Source: JANQOH01 sp965242575 (GTDB lineage: Bacteria; Pseudomonadota; Alphaproteobacteria; UBA7887). From it: a stretch of DNA of 64,000 nucleotides. Positions 9,026-17,382 of this stretch are shown here, in pieces. The translations under genes and the position numbers were made by a program. How positions within the stretch are numbered: position 1 is the first letter of the stretch; every line of letters begins with the position of its first letter. The stretch lies in the NCBI GenBank assembly GCA_965242575.1, contig OZ251461.1, positions 496,001 to 560,000 on the forward strand, written 5' to 3'. The notes below the pieces were generated by a model. It was not told the DNA's origin, ran no database searches, and saw only the letters and a list, made by a program, of their open reading frames with translations.

Positions 9026-10192
9026 TCACGAGGTCGGCGCCGGGACGATGGCGCAGGGCAGGCCGTGGGGCAGGATCGCCCGGCAGGTCCGCCGCGCCGC
9101 GTCCTCGCCGAGGCCGGTGTGCCGGGCGCGGAACACCGCGCCGTCCGGCCCGGCGAGCGGCTCGACGACGGCCGCTCCGCCGGCGAGCGGGGCGGGGGCG
9201 AGGAACCGCGCCAGGTCCAGCATCTGCTCCGCCCTGCCGGGGTCGGCGAACGCGCCCAGCTGCACCGACCAGCCCGCCGCCGCCGCGCCCCGGACCGCGC
9301 CCGCCGCCGCGCCGGGCGGCGTCCAGGCGGCGGGCTTCGGCCGCGGCCGGCGGACCTCCGCCAGCTCCGCCCGGCCCGCCGCGACGCGGGCGAACCCCCG
9401 GTCGAGCAGGGTGCGCATGCGCGCGTTCCGGCTCCGCGACGACTTGCCGCCCATCACCACGGCGATGAGGTGCGCGCCGTCGCGCCGCGCCGACGCCGCC
9501 AGGTTGAACCCCGACGCGCGGATGTATCCGGTCTTGACGCCGTCCATCCCCGGATACGCGCCGAGCAGCCGGTTGGTGTTGCGGTAGCGCGTCCCGCGAT
9601 AGGTCACGCTGCGGTTGGCGAAGAAATGCGTGTGGTGCGGGAACCGCCGGTAGAGCGCCCGCGCCAGCGTGGCGACGTCGCGCGCGGTGGTCAGCTGGCG
9701 CGCGTCCGGCAGGCCGGAGGCGTTGCGGAACGTGGTCCGCGACATCCCCAGCGCGCGCGCGCGGTTCGTCATCAGCTGCGCGAATTGCGCCTCGCTGCCC
9801 GAAAAATATTCGGCGATGACCGTGGCGACGTCGTTCGCCGACTTCGCCGCCAGCGTGCGGACGGCGTCGCGCAGCGTGATGCGCCCCCCCGCGCGCAGGC
9901 CGATCCGCGACGGCGGGCGCGCCGCCGCCCGGGCCGAGACCGGCAGGCGCGTGTCCAGCGCGACGACGCCGTGGTCGATCGACTCGAACACCAGGTAGAG
10001 CGTCATCATCTTGGCGAGCGACGCGGGGTAGTTCCGCGTGTCCGCGTTCTCCCGGTGGAGGACGGCGCCGCTGTCGGCGTCGACGACGAAGGCGGCGTAA
10101 CCCGCCCATCCCGGCGCGGCCGCCGCGACGACGCACCCGCAGATCGCCAGGCCCGCCGCCGCGCCGCGCCACTTGCGCGATGCGAGTGACAT
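9026..10192 (-). CDS. D-alanyl-D-alanine carboxypeptidase with SPOR domain
   Basis: Penicillin-binding protein 5/DacF-type peptidase that trims peptidoglycan stem peptides in the periplasm. An N-terminal hydrophobic segment (residues 9-30, ending AAPGWA) looks like a signal peptide. Active-site motifs are Ser58-Lys61 (PASLAKMM), Ser118-Asn120 (AKSAND) and KTG at 220-222 (GVKTGYIRASG). From about residue 310 a SPOR-like domain (WSVQLGAFADPGRAEQML) would bind denuded glycan strands at the septum. The ATG at 10192 lies next to an AT-richer divergent region shared with the phasin gene. Confidence 0.94.
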   Translation of the reverse strand: MSLASRKWRGAAAGLAICGCVVAAAAPGWAGYAAFVVDADSGAVLHRENADTRNYPASLAKMMTLYLVFESIDHGVVALDTRLPVSARAAARPPSRIGLRAGGRITLRDAVRTLAAKSANDVATVIAEYFSGSEAQFAQLMTNRARALGMSRTTFRNASGLPDARQLTTARDVATLARALYRRFPHHTHFFANRSVTYRGTRYRNTNRLLGAYPGMDGVKTGYIRASGFNLAASARRDGAHLIAVVMGGKSSRSRNARMRTLLDRGFARVAAGRAELAEVRRPRPKPAAWTPPGAAAGAVRGAAAAGWSVQLGAFADPGRAEQMLDLARFLAPAPLAGGAAVVEPLAGPDGAVFRARHTGLGEDAARRTCRAILPHGLPCAIVPAPTS

Positions 10193-10311
10193 GCCTTTCC
10201 AATACGCCGATTCGGCGCATTATCAAGGGGAAAATCGCTTTTTTTGAGATTTTGTCGCGGCTCCGCCCGGCGGCGGCGCGAAATAAATTGCTGCAACGCA
10301 CAATTTTCCCG

Positions 10312-10340
10312 TTGACGGATCCCCGAGCGGGCCGCATATT
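10312..10340 (+). promoter_or_regulatory. Sigma70-type promoter for the phasin gene
   Basis: TTGACG (10312-10317), 17-base spacer, CATATT (10335-10340). It lies in the 227 bp divergent region between the carboxypeptidase and phasin genes, which is clearly AT-richer than its surroundings and also holds the small palindrome CGCCGATTCGGCG (10205-10217) close to the carboxypeptidase start. Confidence 0.55.
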
Positions 10341-10419
10341 CCGCCATGTTGCGATGCAGCATGGCGGCGCGGCCGCCATGCCGCGGGTTGCGGATCGAAA
10401 AAGGCGGAGGACGCGAGCG

Positions 10420-10878
10420 ATGACGGAAAGGAAGACCGGCGCCGCCGGGCGCGGCGCGGATTCGGGCGCGGGCGCGGAGGCCGTTTCGGGCGGCTGGGAC
10501 AAGCTCTTCGCGCTCCACGGAGAGCGCATGGAGGCGGCGATGAAGGCGTTTCGCGACTGGGACGGCGCGGCCGACGCCGGCCGCAAGACGATGGGCGCGT
10601 GGCTGGACGGCGGCCGGATCGCCGCCGAGGGCTGGACCGAAATCGCCGGGCGGATGGCCGGCCGCGCGGCGGCCGCCATCGGCGAGGGCATGGCGGCGTC
10701 CGGCAAGGCGCTCGCCTGCAAGGACCCGGTCGAGCTGATGGACCTCCAGACGCGCGAGGCGCGCCGCGCGGCGGAGGCGTGGCTGGCCGAGGGCGGCGCC
10801 CTGGCGGGGATGGCGGCGAAGACCGCCGCCCGCGCCGGCGAGGCCGCCGCCGCCGCCTGGACGAAACCCGCGGTTTAA
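10420..10878 (+). CDS. Phasin-like protein
   Basis: A 152-residue Ala-rich, almost entirely helical protein with no membrane segment, of the size and composition of PHA-granule phasins. After a short disordered N-terminus it reads GWDKLFALHGERMEAAMKAF and later CKDPVELMDLQTREARRAAE, the typical phasin pattern of amphipathic helices with a conserved CxDPxELxxLQ-like segment. Phasins coat polyhydroxyalkanoate granules, but no PHA synthase is in the window. The chosen ATG has AAGGCGGAGG about 9 bases upstream; earlier in-frame ATGs lie at 10357 and 10378 without such a site. Confidence 0.7.
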   Translation: MTERKTGAAGRGADSGAGAEAVSGGWDKLFALHGERMEAAMKAFRDWDGAADAGRKTMGAWLDGGRIAAEGWTEIAGRMAGRAAAAIGEGMAASGKALACKDPVELMDLQTREARRAAEAWLAEGGALAGMAAKTAARAGEAAAAAWTKPAV

Positions 10879-10889
10879 CCCGCGTTTCC

Positions 10890-10913
10890 CGGCCCGCCCT
10901 GGTGGCGGGTCCG
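10890..10913. terminator. Possible bidirectional terminator hairpin
   Basis: Imperfect stem CGGCCCGCC / GGCGGGTCCG around a CTGGT loop between two convergent genes. No T-run follows, so this is only a structural candidate. Confidence 0.3.
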
Positions 10914-10949
10914 GAGAATGCGGGCTGGTTGGACCGGTGTGAGAGCCGC

Positions 10950-11906
10950 CTATCGGCCGAGCCGCGCCGGGCGGGCGCCGCCGCCGGGGCGGAAGCGGGC
11001 GAGGTAGTCGGTCGCCGCCTCCAGGGCGGCGGGGGCGATCCCCAGATCGGCGAGGCGGACGACGCCGCCGTCCGCGCTGACGACGTTGTCGCGAGACAGC
11101 ATCGCCAGCTGGTCGCGGGTGAGCGGCGGGTCGGGAAGCAACTCGAACAGGCGCGCCGGCAACGACAACAGCGCGCGGGGAGCCGGGACGAGAAGCGCGC
11201 GCCGGCCCGTCGCAGCGAGGACGAACTTCAACACCTCGCGGAAACTATGGACGCCGGGGCCGCCGAACTCGTGGATGCGCCCCGCCGATTCCGGGCGCTC
11301 CGCCGCGCGCGCCAGACCTTCCGCCACGTCGCCGACATGGACGGGCTGGAGGCGCGTCCGCCCGCCGTCCGGCAGCGGCAGGGCCGGGGCGAGGCGCGCC
11401 AGGGCGGCGAAGCGGTTGAGAAAATCGTCCTCCGGGCCGAACACGACGCTGGGGCGGACGATAACGGCGCCGGGGAAGGCGTCCCGCGCGGCCTCCTCGC
11501 CGGCGGCCTTGCTCCGCCCGTAGGCGGCGGGGGAGTCGGCGGCGGCGCCGATGGCGGAGACGTGGACCAGGCGCCGCGCGCCGGACGCGGCGGCGGCGCG
11601 GGCTACGCGCGCCGCGCCCGCGACGTGGACGGCGTCGAAGGTCCGCCGCCCGGATTCGTGGAGGACGCCCACCAGGTTGACCACCAGGTCGGAGCCCGCG
11701 ACCGCCGCCGCGACCGCCGCGTTGTCGCCGATGTCGGCGGCGACGGGGACGACCTGCCCCACATCGCCCATGGGGCCGAGGAACCCGGCGCGTTCGGGAT
11801 GGCGCGCCGCGGCTACGACCCGCGCGCCCGCCCGGGCGAGGCGCCGCGCGAGGTAGCGGCCGATGAAGCCCGAACCGCCGAAAACCGTCGCCTGGACCGT
11901 CGCCAT
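10950..11906 (-). CDS. NAD(P)-binding epimerase, complex I NDUFA9-subunit family
   Basis: Atypical short-chain dehydrogenase of 318 residues related to mitochondrial complex I subunit NDUFA9. It begins MATVQATVFGGSGFIGRYLA, with the dinucleotide loop GGSGFIG at residues 9-15, then RHPERAGFLGPMGDVGQVVP, LVNLVGVLHE and the family's RPSVVFGPEDDFLNRFA segment. Such proteins are usually linked to quinone/complex I-related functions or UbiA-pathway neighbourhoods in alphaproteobacteria; the substrate is unknown. Convergent with the phasin gene and divergent from the tRNA-Leu/RNase D-like block. The ATG at 11906 is chosen because it places the nucleotide loop immediately at the N-terminus. Confidence 0.85.
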   Translation of the reverse strand: MATVQATVFGGSGFIGRYLARRLARAGARVVAAARHPERAGFLGPMGDVGQVVPVAADIGDNAAVAAAVAGSDLVVNLVGVLHESGRRTFDAVHVAGAARVARAAAASGARRLVHVSAIGAAADSPAAYGRSKAAGEEAARDAFPGAVIVRPSVVFGPEDDFLNRFAALARLAPALPLPDGGRTRLQPVHVGDVAEGLARAAERPESAGRIHEFGGPGVHSFREVLKFVLAATGRRALLVPAPRALLSLPARLFELLPDPPLTRDQLAMLSRDNVVSADGGVVRLADLGIAPAALEAATDYLARFRPGGGARPARLGR

Positions 11907-11994
11907 GCCCCCCGTCCTCCCTTCGATTCCTCCCGTTCGCGGCCGCGCCGACATTGCCCCGCCGCGCTGCGGCGCGCCAGCTCGCGGCGCGGTG

Positions 11995-12023
11995 TTGACA
12001 GCGCCGCGCCGGCGGCGTATTCG
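11995..12023 (+). promoter_or_regulatory. Promoter of tRNA-Leu
   Basis: TTGACA (11995-12000), exact 17-base spacer, TATTCG (12018-12023). Transcription would start about 50 bases before the mature tRNA 5' end. Confidence 0.6.
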
Positions 12024-12079
12024 CCGAGCTGCGCGCACGCCCCGCCGACATGTGCGGCGGCGGGCGCGGCCGCGCCGGA

Positions 12080-12166
12080 GCCCAGGTGGCGGAATTGGCA
12101 GACGCGCTGGCTTCAGGTGCCAGTGACCGCAAGGTCGTGGAAGTTCGAGTCTTCTCCTGGGCACCA
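12080..12166 (+). tRNA. tRNA-Leu (anticodon CAG)
   Basis: 87-base class II tRNA. The acceptor stem pairs GCCCAGG with CCTGGGC, followed by discriminator A and an encoded CCA. The anticodon arm is CTGGC-TTCAGGT-GCCAG with anticodon CAG, reading CUG leucine codons. A long variable arm precedes the T arm GTTCGAGTC. The GC-ending anticodon suits the codon use of this genome. Confidence 0.95.
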
Positions 12167-12209
12167 GCGGGGCGGTGAACGCATCCCCGAACCGGCGGGC
12201 CGCCCGTAC

Positions 12210-12821
12210 GTGACAGTCCACCTGCACCGCTTCGACCTGCCCGCCGGCGTGTCCTTCGCCGGCGACATCGCGGTCGACACCGAGACGCGCGGCCTCAGGC
12301 ACCACCGCGACCGGCTGTGCGTCGTCCAGCTCTCGGACGGCGGCGGCGACGCGCATCTCGTCCACTTCCCCGAACCGGACTACGCCGCGCCGAACCTGCG
12401 CCGCGCGCTCGGCGACGAGGGCCGCGCCAAGATCTTCCACTATGCGCGGTTTGACGTGGCGGCGCTGCGGCGCGCCTTCGGAGTCGTCTGCCGCCCGGTC
12501 TATTGCACCAGGATCGCGTCGCGGCTCGCGCGGACCTACACCGACCGGCACGGGTTGAAGGACCTCGCCGGCGAGCTGCTCGGAGTCGCGCTCTCCAAGG
12601 AGCAGCAATCGTCGGACTGGGCGGCGGCCGAGTTGAGCGCGGCGCAGCGCGCCTACGCGGCGGCGGACGTGCTGTACCTCCACCGGCTGCGCGAACGCCT
12701 CGACGCGATGCTCACGCGCGACGGCCGCGCCGAGCTGGCGGCGGCGTGCTTCGCCTTCGTCCCGGTGCGCGCGGCGCTCGACCTCGCCGGCTGGGCGGAC
12801 GAGGACATATTCGCGCATTGA
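12210..12821 (+). CDS. RNase D-like 3'-5' exonuclease (short, exonuclease domain only)
   Basis: DEDD-family exonuclease of 203 residues. Visible acidic motifs are IAVDTETRGL (ExoI, DxE), FHYARFDVAAL (ExoII) and YAAADVLYLHRL (ExoIII, Y-x3-D). It has no HRDC domain, so it is the short alphaproteobacterial form and not full-length E. coli-type RNase D. It starts 44 bp after tRNA-Leu with GTG and could be cotranscribed with the tRNA. Its stop overlaps the TTG start of kdsD. The natural RNA substrate is not known. Confidence 0.88.
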   Translation: MTVHLHRFDLPAGVSFAGDIAVDTETRGLRHHRDRLCVVQLSDGGGDAHLVHFPEPDYAAPNLRRALGDEGRAKIFHYARFDVAALRRAFGVVCRPVYCTRIASRLARTYTDRHGLKDLAGELLGVALSKEQQSSDWAAAELSAAQRAYAAADVLYLHRLRERLDAMLTRDGRAELAAACFAFVPVRAALDLAGWADEDIFAH

Positions 12822-13807
12822 CCCCCGAACCCCGCGCATATCCGCCGTCCGCGGCGGACGCCGTCGCCGCCGGGCGGCGCGTGCTCGACCTCGAGGCCGC
12901 CGCGCTGGCGAAGCTGGCGCGGGCGCTCGACGACCGCTTCGCCGCCGCCGTCGACATACTCGCGGCGACGGCGGGCCGGACGATGACCACCGGCATGGGG
13001 AAGTCCGGCCACGTCGCCCGCAAGATCGCCGCCACGCTGGCGTCGACGGGGACGCCGGCGGGCTACGTCCATCCGGCGGAGGCGCGCCACGGCGACCTCG
13101 GCATGATCGCCCGCCGCGACACCGTGCTCGCGCTCTCCAACTCCGGCGAGACGGTGGAGTTGAACGACATCGTGGCCCATGCGGGGCGGCGGGGGATACC
13201 TCTGGTCGCCATCGTCGGGCGGGCCGGCGGCACGCTGGCGGCGCGCGCCGACGTGGCGCTGGTCCTCGCCGATGCGCCGGAAGCCTGCCCTAACGGCCTC
13301 GCGCCCACCACCTCGACGACGATGGCGATGGCGCTGGGGGACGCGCTGGCGGTGGCGCTGATGGAGCGCGCCGGGTTCACCGGGTCGGCGTTCCGCCTGC
13401 TGCACCCGGGCGGAAGCCTGGCCGCGCGGCTGGCCACCGTCGCCGACCTGATGCATTCGGGCGACTCGGTTCCGCTGGCGCCGGAGGGCGCGCGCATGAG
13501 CGAGGCGGTGGTGGAGATGACCGCCAAGAGTTTCGGCTGCGTGGGGATCGTCGACTCCGCCGGGGCGCTGACGGGCGTGATCACCGACGGCGACCTGCGC
13601 CGCCACATGGCGCCCGACCTGCTCGAGCGGCGGGTGGACGAAGTGATGACGCGGAACCCGTGCGCCATCGCCCCCGGCCGGCTGGCGTCCGAGGCGTTGT
13701 TCGAATTGAGCGCGCGGAAGATCGGCGCGCTGTTCGCGGTGGAGGACGGCCGGCCGGTGGGAATCCTGCACTCGCTCGATTGCCTGCGCGCGGGGCTCGG
13801 CGGATGA
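12818..13807 (+). CDS. kdsD: Arabinose-5-phosphate isomerase (KpsF/GutQ family)
   Basis: Converts ribulose-5-phosphate to arabinose-5-phosphate, the first step to Kdo for lipopolysaccharide. The SIS domain is marked by TTGMGKSGHVARKIAAT and VHPAEARHGDLGMI, with LSNSGETVELND and APTTSTTMAMALGDALAVAL; two CBS domains follow (about residues 210-329). The TTG start overlaps the upstream stop (TTGA) and gives 329 residues, matching E. coli KdsD; a GTG at 12881 would cut off the family's N-terminal AGxxVLxLE helix. It opens the LPS export cluster and is consistent with Kdo-containing LPS. Confidence 0.93.
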   Translation: MTPEPRAYPPSAADAVAAGRRVLDLEAAALAKLARALDDRFAAAVDILAATAGRTMTTGMGKSGHVARKIAATLASTGTPAGYVHPAEARHGDLGMIARRDTVLALSNSGETVELNDIVAHAGRRGIPLVAIVGRAGGTLAARADVALVLADAPEACPNGLAPTTSTTMAMALGDALAVALMERAGFTGSAFRLLHPGGSLAARLATVADLMHSGDSVPLAPEGARMSEAVVEMTAKSFGCVGIVDSAGALTGVITDGDLRRHMAPDLLERRVDEVMTRNPCAIAPGRLASEALFELSARKIGALFAVEDGRPVGILHSLDCLRAGLGG

Positions 13808-14490
13808 GCCCGGCGGGCCGGGGCGCGTTCGTCGGCGGCTGGCGCGCGCGCGGCGGGATGCGCGAGGCGATGCGCGCCGAGGCGGGGTGGCGCCGCCGCG
13901 CCGCGCTGATGCGCGCGCTGTTCCCCGCCGCCGCGGCCGGGCTCGCCGCGGCGCTGGTCAGCTGGCCGCTGCTGGTCGGCGGCGGCGACGGCCCGCGTGC
14001 GGCCGCGCCCGCGGCCGGCGCGGCGGCGCTGGGGGCGGGGCGGCGCGCCGAGGCGCTCGCGCCGCGCTTCGAAAGCGCGGATTCGGCGCTCCGGCCCTAC
14101 GTGGTGACGGCCGAATCGGCGTGGCGGCCGGCCATCGGCGACCGGGTGCATCTCGCCCGGCCCGACGCGCGCCTGGCGACTCCGGCGGACGGCGCGATGA
14201 CCGTCGCCGCGGCGAGCGGAGTGCTGGACCGCGAGCGGGAGACCCTGCGGCTCGCGGGGGGAGTCGACGTCCGCGTCGAATCCGGCCTCGCGCTGCGCGC
14301 CGGCGCGGCGGTGTTCGACATGCGCTCGGGAGAAGCCCGGACCACGGCGGGCCCGGTGCAGGGCGAGGGGCCATGGTGGCGGCTCGACGCGGCGGATTGC
14401 GCCTATGCGTCGGAGGACCGGCGGCTCCGCTGCGGCGGCCGCCCCACGCTGGTGCTGCATCCGGCGCAACGGGAGGGAGGCGGGCGATGA
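13804..14490 (+). CDS. lptC: LPS export protein LptC
   Basis: Bitopic inner-membrane protein of the Lpt bridge that passes LPS from LptBFG to LptA. One membrane span (about residues 34-57, LFPAAAAGLAAALVSWPLLV) is followed by a periplasmic beta-jellyroll part with RPYVVTAESAW, DRERETLRLAGGVDVRV and MRSGEARTTAGPVQGEG. 228 residues. ATGA overlap with kdsD at one end and lptA at the other, the conserved order of this operon. Confidence 0.88.
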   Translation: MSPAGRGAFVGGWRARGGMREAMRAEAGWRRRAALMRALFPAAAAGLAAALVSWPLLVGGGDGPRAAAPAAGAAALGAGRRAEALAPRFESADSALRPYVVTAESAWRPAIGDRVHLARPDARLATPADGAMTVAAASGVLDRERETLRLAGGVDVRVESGLALRAGAAVFDMRSGEARTTAGPVQGEGPWWRLDAADCAYASEDRRLRCGGRPTLVLHPAQREGGGR

Positions 14491-15092
14491 AGGCGGTCCG
14501 GTCGGTGTTCGCGCTCGCGCCGGCGGCGTGGCTCGCCGCCGGGCCGGCGGCGGCGCAGTTCGAGGACGAGGCCGACGAGCCGGTGGAGATCACCGCCGAC
14601 GTCATGGAGTGGATGGACAACGAGCGCATCGCCATCGCCCGGGGCGCCGCCGACGCGGTCCAGGGGCGCTACCGCCTGTTCGCGGACGTCCTCACCGCCT
14701 ATCTCGCCGAGCGCGGCGCCGGGGAGGACGAGGAGGGCGACGACGTGCGGCTGATCGAGGCCGAGGGCAACGTGCGGCTGGTGACTCCCGACGAAGTGGC
14801 CAGCGGCTCCGCCGGCGCCTACGACATAGCCAACAGGCAGGTGACGCTGGAGGGGGACGTCGTGCTCATGCAGGGCGAGAGCGTCGCGCGGGGCGGGCGG
14901 TTGGAGATGGACCTGGACACCGGCGTCAGCCGGCTGCTCGCCGCGCCCGGGACCGGCCGCGTGACGGCGATCCTGGTTCCCCGATCCGGCGATGACGACT
15001 CCGGCGACGACGACTCCGGCGGCGACGACTCCGGCGGCGACGACTCCGGCGGCGATTTCGACGCGGCGCCCGGCGGGGAGGCCGGCGAATGA
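14487..15092 (+). CDS. lptA: LPS transport periplasmic protein LptA
   Basis: Periplasmic OstA-like protein forming the LPS bridge between inner and outer membranes. A signal peptide (residues 1-22, ending AGPAAAQ) is followed by DEPVEITADVMEWMDNERIAI and an OstA beta-jellyroll in which GNVRLVTPDEVASGSAGAYD and RGGRLEMDLDTGVSRLL stand out. The core is shorter than some homologues and ends in an acidic tail made of four 15-base repeats encoding DDSGG units. The tail is not part of the jellyroll; it may be disordered. Confidence 0.88.
   Translation: MKAVRSVFALAPAAWLAAGPAAAQFEDEADEPVEITADVMEWMDNERIAIARGAADAVQGRYRLFADVLTAYLAERGAGEDEEGDDVRLIEAEGNVRLVTPDEVASGSAGAYDIANRQVTLEGDVVLMQGESVARGGRLEMDLDTGVSRLLAAPGTGRVTAILVPRSGDDDSGDDDSGGDDSGGDDSGGDFDAAPGGEAGE
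14991..15050 (+). repeat. Four 15 bp tandem repeats in lptA
   Basis: Units at 14991-15005, 15006-15020, 15021-15035 and 15036-15050 follow the pattern GGCGACGACTCCGGC with one or two changes in the first two. Being a multiple of three, copy number could change without a frameshift; they encode repeated D-D-S-G-G/D at the LptA C-terminus. Confidence 0.9.
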
Positions 15093-15859
15093 GCGCCGAC
15101 GGCCACTCTTTGCCGGCCCCGCGCCTCGTCGCCGAGGCGAGCGGGCTGGAGGGGCGGCGGCTGGGCAAGAGCTACCGCCGCCGCCCGGTCCTGCGCGACG
15201 TGTCGGTCTCGGTGAAGCGCGGCGAGGTCGTGGGCCTGCTGGGGCCGAACGGCGCCGGCAAGACCACCTGCTTCTACCTGATGACCGGCCTGATCGCCGC
15301 CGAGACCGGCAGCGTCCTGATCGACGGCCACGACGTCACCGACCTGCCGATGTACCGCCGCGCCCGTCTCGGCGTCGGCTACCTGCCGCAGGAGGCGTCG
15401 GCGTTCCGCGGCCTGAGCGTCGAGAACAACATCCGCGTCGTCCTGGAGGCGGTGGAGCCGGCGCGGGAATACCGCGAGACGGCGCTCGACGAACTGCTGG
15501 CCGAGTTCTCCATCGGCCATCTGCGGCATTCGCCGGCCGCCGCCCTGTCGGGCGGGGAGCGGCGGCGGCTGGAGATCGCCCGCACCCTCGCGGCGCGGCC
15601 CGACTTCATGCTCCTCGACGAACCGCTGGCGGGGATCGATCCCATAGCGGTCGCCGAGATCCGCGACCTGGTCGCGCATCTGAAGGATCGGGGGATCGGC
15701 GTGCTGATCACCGACCACAACGTGCGCGAGGCGCTCGACGTGGTCGACCGCGCCTACATCCTGCACGATGGGCTGGTGTTCATGGAGGGGTCGCCGGGGG
15801 AGATCGTCGCCGACAAGGGCGTGCGGCGGGTGTATCTCGGCGACCGCTTCCGGCTCTAG
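15089..15859 (+). CDS. lptB: LPS export ABC transporter ATP-binding protein
   Basis: Cytoplasmic ATPase that powers LPS extraction with LptF and LptG. Walker A is GPNGAGKT at about residues 52-59, the signature is LSGGERRRLEIAR, and Walker B is FMLLDEPLAGIDP followed by the switch histidine in VLITDHNVREAL. VGYLPQEASAFRGLSVENNI is typical of LptB. 256 residues; ATGA overlap with lptA. Confidence 0.95.
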   Translation: MSADGHSLPAPRLVAEASGLEGRRLGKSYRRRPVLRDVSVSVKRGEVVGLLGPNGAGKTTCFYLMTGLIAAETGSVLIDGHDVTDLPMYRRARLGVGYLPQEASAFRGLSVENNIRVVLEAVEPAREYRETALDELLAEFSIGHLRHSPAAALSGGERRRLEIARTLAARPDFMLLDEPLAGIDPIAVAEIRDLVAHLKDRGIGVLITDHNVREALDVVDRAYILHDGLVFMEGSPGEIVADKGVRRVYLGDRFRL

Positions 15860-15884
15860 CCGGCCGCCGGGAATTCGCGGGGCG

Positions 15885-17255
15885 ATGGCTGGGGCGCCGC
15901 GGCTGGAGCTGCGCCTCGGCCAGTCGCCGGTCATCGCGCCCCGGCTCCGGCAGGCCATCGGGCTGCTGCGGCTCTCCAACCTCGAATTGCAGGAATGGGC
16001 GGAGCGCGAGATCGAGCGCAACCCGCTGCTCGAACGCGCCGAACCCGAACCGGACCCGGCCGCCGAGTCGCCCGGCGGCCCGTACGTCGATTCCTTCGCC
16101 GGCGGCGCCGTCGCGTGGGGGAGCGGAGGGGGGAGCGGCTTCGCGTCCTTCGACGGCGCGGCGGACTCCCTCGCCGACCGCGCGACGCTGCGCCGGAGCC
16201 TCGAGGAGCAGGTGGGCGTCGATACGGCCGACCCGGTGGAGCGGGCGATCTGCGGCCATCTCATCGACGGCCTCGACGACGCCGGCTACCTCGCGGACGA
16301 TCCGGCCGCGGTCGCCGCGCGGCTAGGCTGTTCGGAGGACCGCGTCGAGCGCGCGCTGGCGCGCGTCCAGGCGTGCGAGCCGGTCGGCGTCGGCGCGCGG
16401 AGCCTGCGCGAATGCCTGGCGTTGCAGCTCGCCGAGCGCGGCCGGCTCGACGGGCCGATGGAGCGGCTGCTCGACAATCTCGACCTGCTGGCGCGCCGCG
16501 ACCCGGCCGCCCTGGCGGCGCGCTGCGGCGTGGGCGAAGAGGAGGTCATCGCCCGGGCGCGGGAGATCCGCGCCCTCGATCCGAAGCCCGGAGCGGCGTT
16601 CGACGGCGCGCCGCCGCCGGCGATCGTCCCCGACGTGCTGGTGCGGGCGCGCGGCGGCGGCTGGGCGGTGTCGCTGAACGAGACCGCCGCGCCGCGCCTG
16701 ACGGTGGACCGCCGCTACCGCGCGCCCCCCGGCCGCCGGGGCGGCGCCGACGCGGCCTGGATCCGCGAACGGCTGCAATCCGCCGACTGGATAGTGCGGG
16801 CGCTCGAACGGCGCGCGGAGTCGATTCTCAAGGTGTCGGTCGAACTGGTCCGCCGGCAGGACGGCTTCCTGCGCCACGGAGTCCACCGCCTCGAGCCGCT
16901 GACGCTGCGGGAGGTGGCGGACCGGGTGGGGCTGCACGAAAGCACGGTGAGCCGGGTGGCGAGCGGCAAATTCGCCGCCACGCCGCGCGGCGTGTTCGCG
17001 CTCGGGCGCTTCTTCTCGGCGGCGGTTCCGGCCGCCGACGGCGGCGCGCCCCGCGCCGCCGAGTCCGTGCGCCAGCGCATCCGCGCGCTGATCGACGAAG
17101 AATGCGCGAAGCGGACGTTATCGGACGAGCTCCTGGTCGCGCTGCTCCGCGAATCGGGCGTCGACATCGCCCGGCGCACCGTCGCCAAGTATCGGGAATC
17201 CATGAACATTCCCTCGTCGTTCGAGCGCCGGCGGCGGAAGGGGGCGCGCCTGTGA
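15885..17255 (+). CDS. rpoN: RNA polymerase sigma-54 factor
   Basis: Alternative sigma factor for -24/-12 promoters. The N-terminal glutamine-poor activator region begins RLELRLGQSPVIAPRLRQAI; the core-binding domain follows, the helix-turn-helix reads LREVADRVGLHESTVSRVAS, and the RpoN box ARRTVAKYRE is intact near residues 430-439. 456 residues. It lies in the same order as in other alphaproteobacteria, after lptB and before hpf and ptsN, linking it to the PTS-Ntr genes downstream. Confidence 0.96.
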   Translation: MAGAPRLELRLGQSPVIAPRLRQAIGLLRLSNLELQEWAEREIERNPLLERAEPEPDPAAESPGGPYVDSFAGGAVAWGSGGGSGFASFDGAADSLADRATLRRSLEEQVGVDTADPVERAICGHLIDGLDDAGYLADDPAAVAARLGCSEDRVERALARVQACEPVGVGARSLRECLALQLAERGRLDGPMERLLDNLDLLARRDPAALAARCGVGEEEVIARAREIRALDPKPGAAFDGAPPPAIVPDVLVRARGGGWAVSLNETAAPRLTVDRRYRAPPGRRGGADAAWIRERLQSADWIVRALERRAESILKVSVELVRRQDGFLRHGVHRLEPLTLREVADRVGLHESTVSRVASGKFAATPRGVFALGRFFSAAVPAADGGAPRAAESVRQRIRALIDEECAKRTLSDELLVALLRESGVDIARRTVAKYRESMNIPSSFERRRRKGARL

Positions 17256-17291
17256 GGCGCGCATCCGGCGCGCTTGGGGCGAAGGCCGGCG

Positions 17292-17320
17292 TTGACGCGC
17301 CCGGCGCGCCGGGCTAGCGT
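17292..17320 (+). promoter_or_regulatory. Sigma70-type promoter for hpf
   Basis: TTGACG (17292-17297), 17-base spacer, TAGCGT (17315-17320), placed in the 127 bp gap between rpoN and hpf. It suggests hpf and the PTS genes have their own promoter. Confidence 0.55.
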
Positions 17321-17382
17321 CGGTCCCGTCGCGCCGGCCCGCGCGGGCGGGCCGCGGCGCCCCGAATTCGGATTCCGGACCC

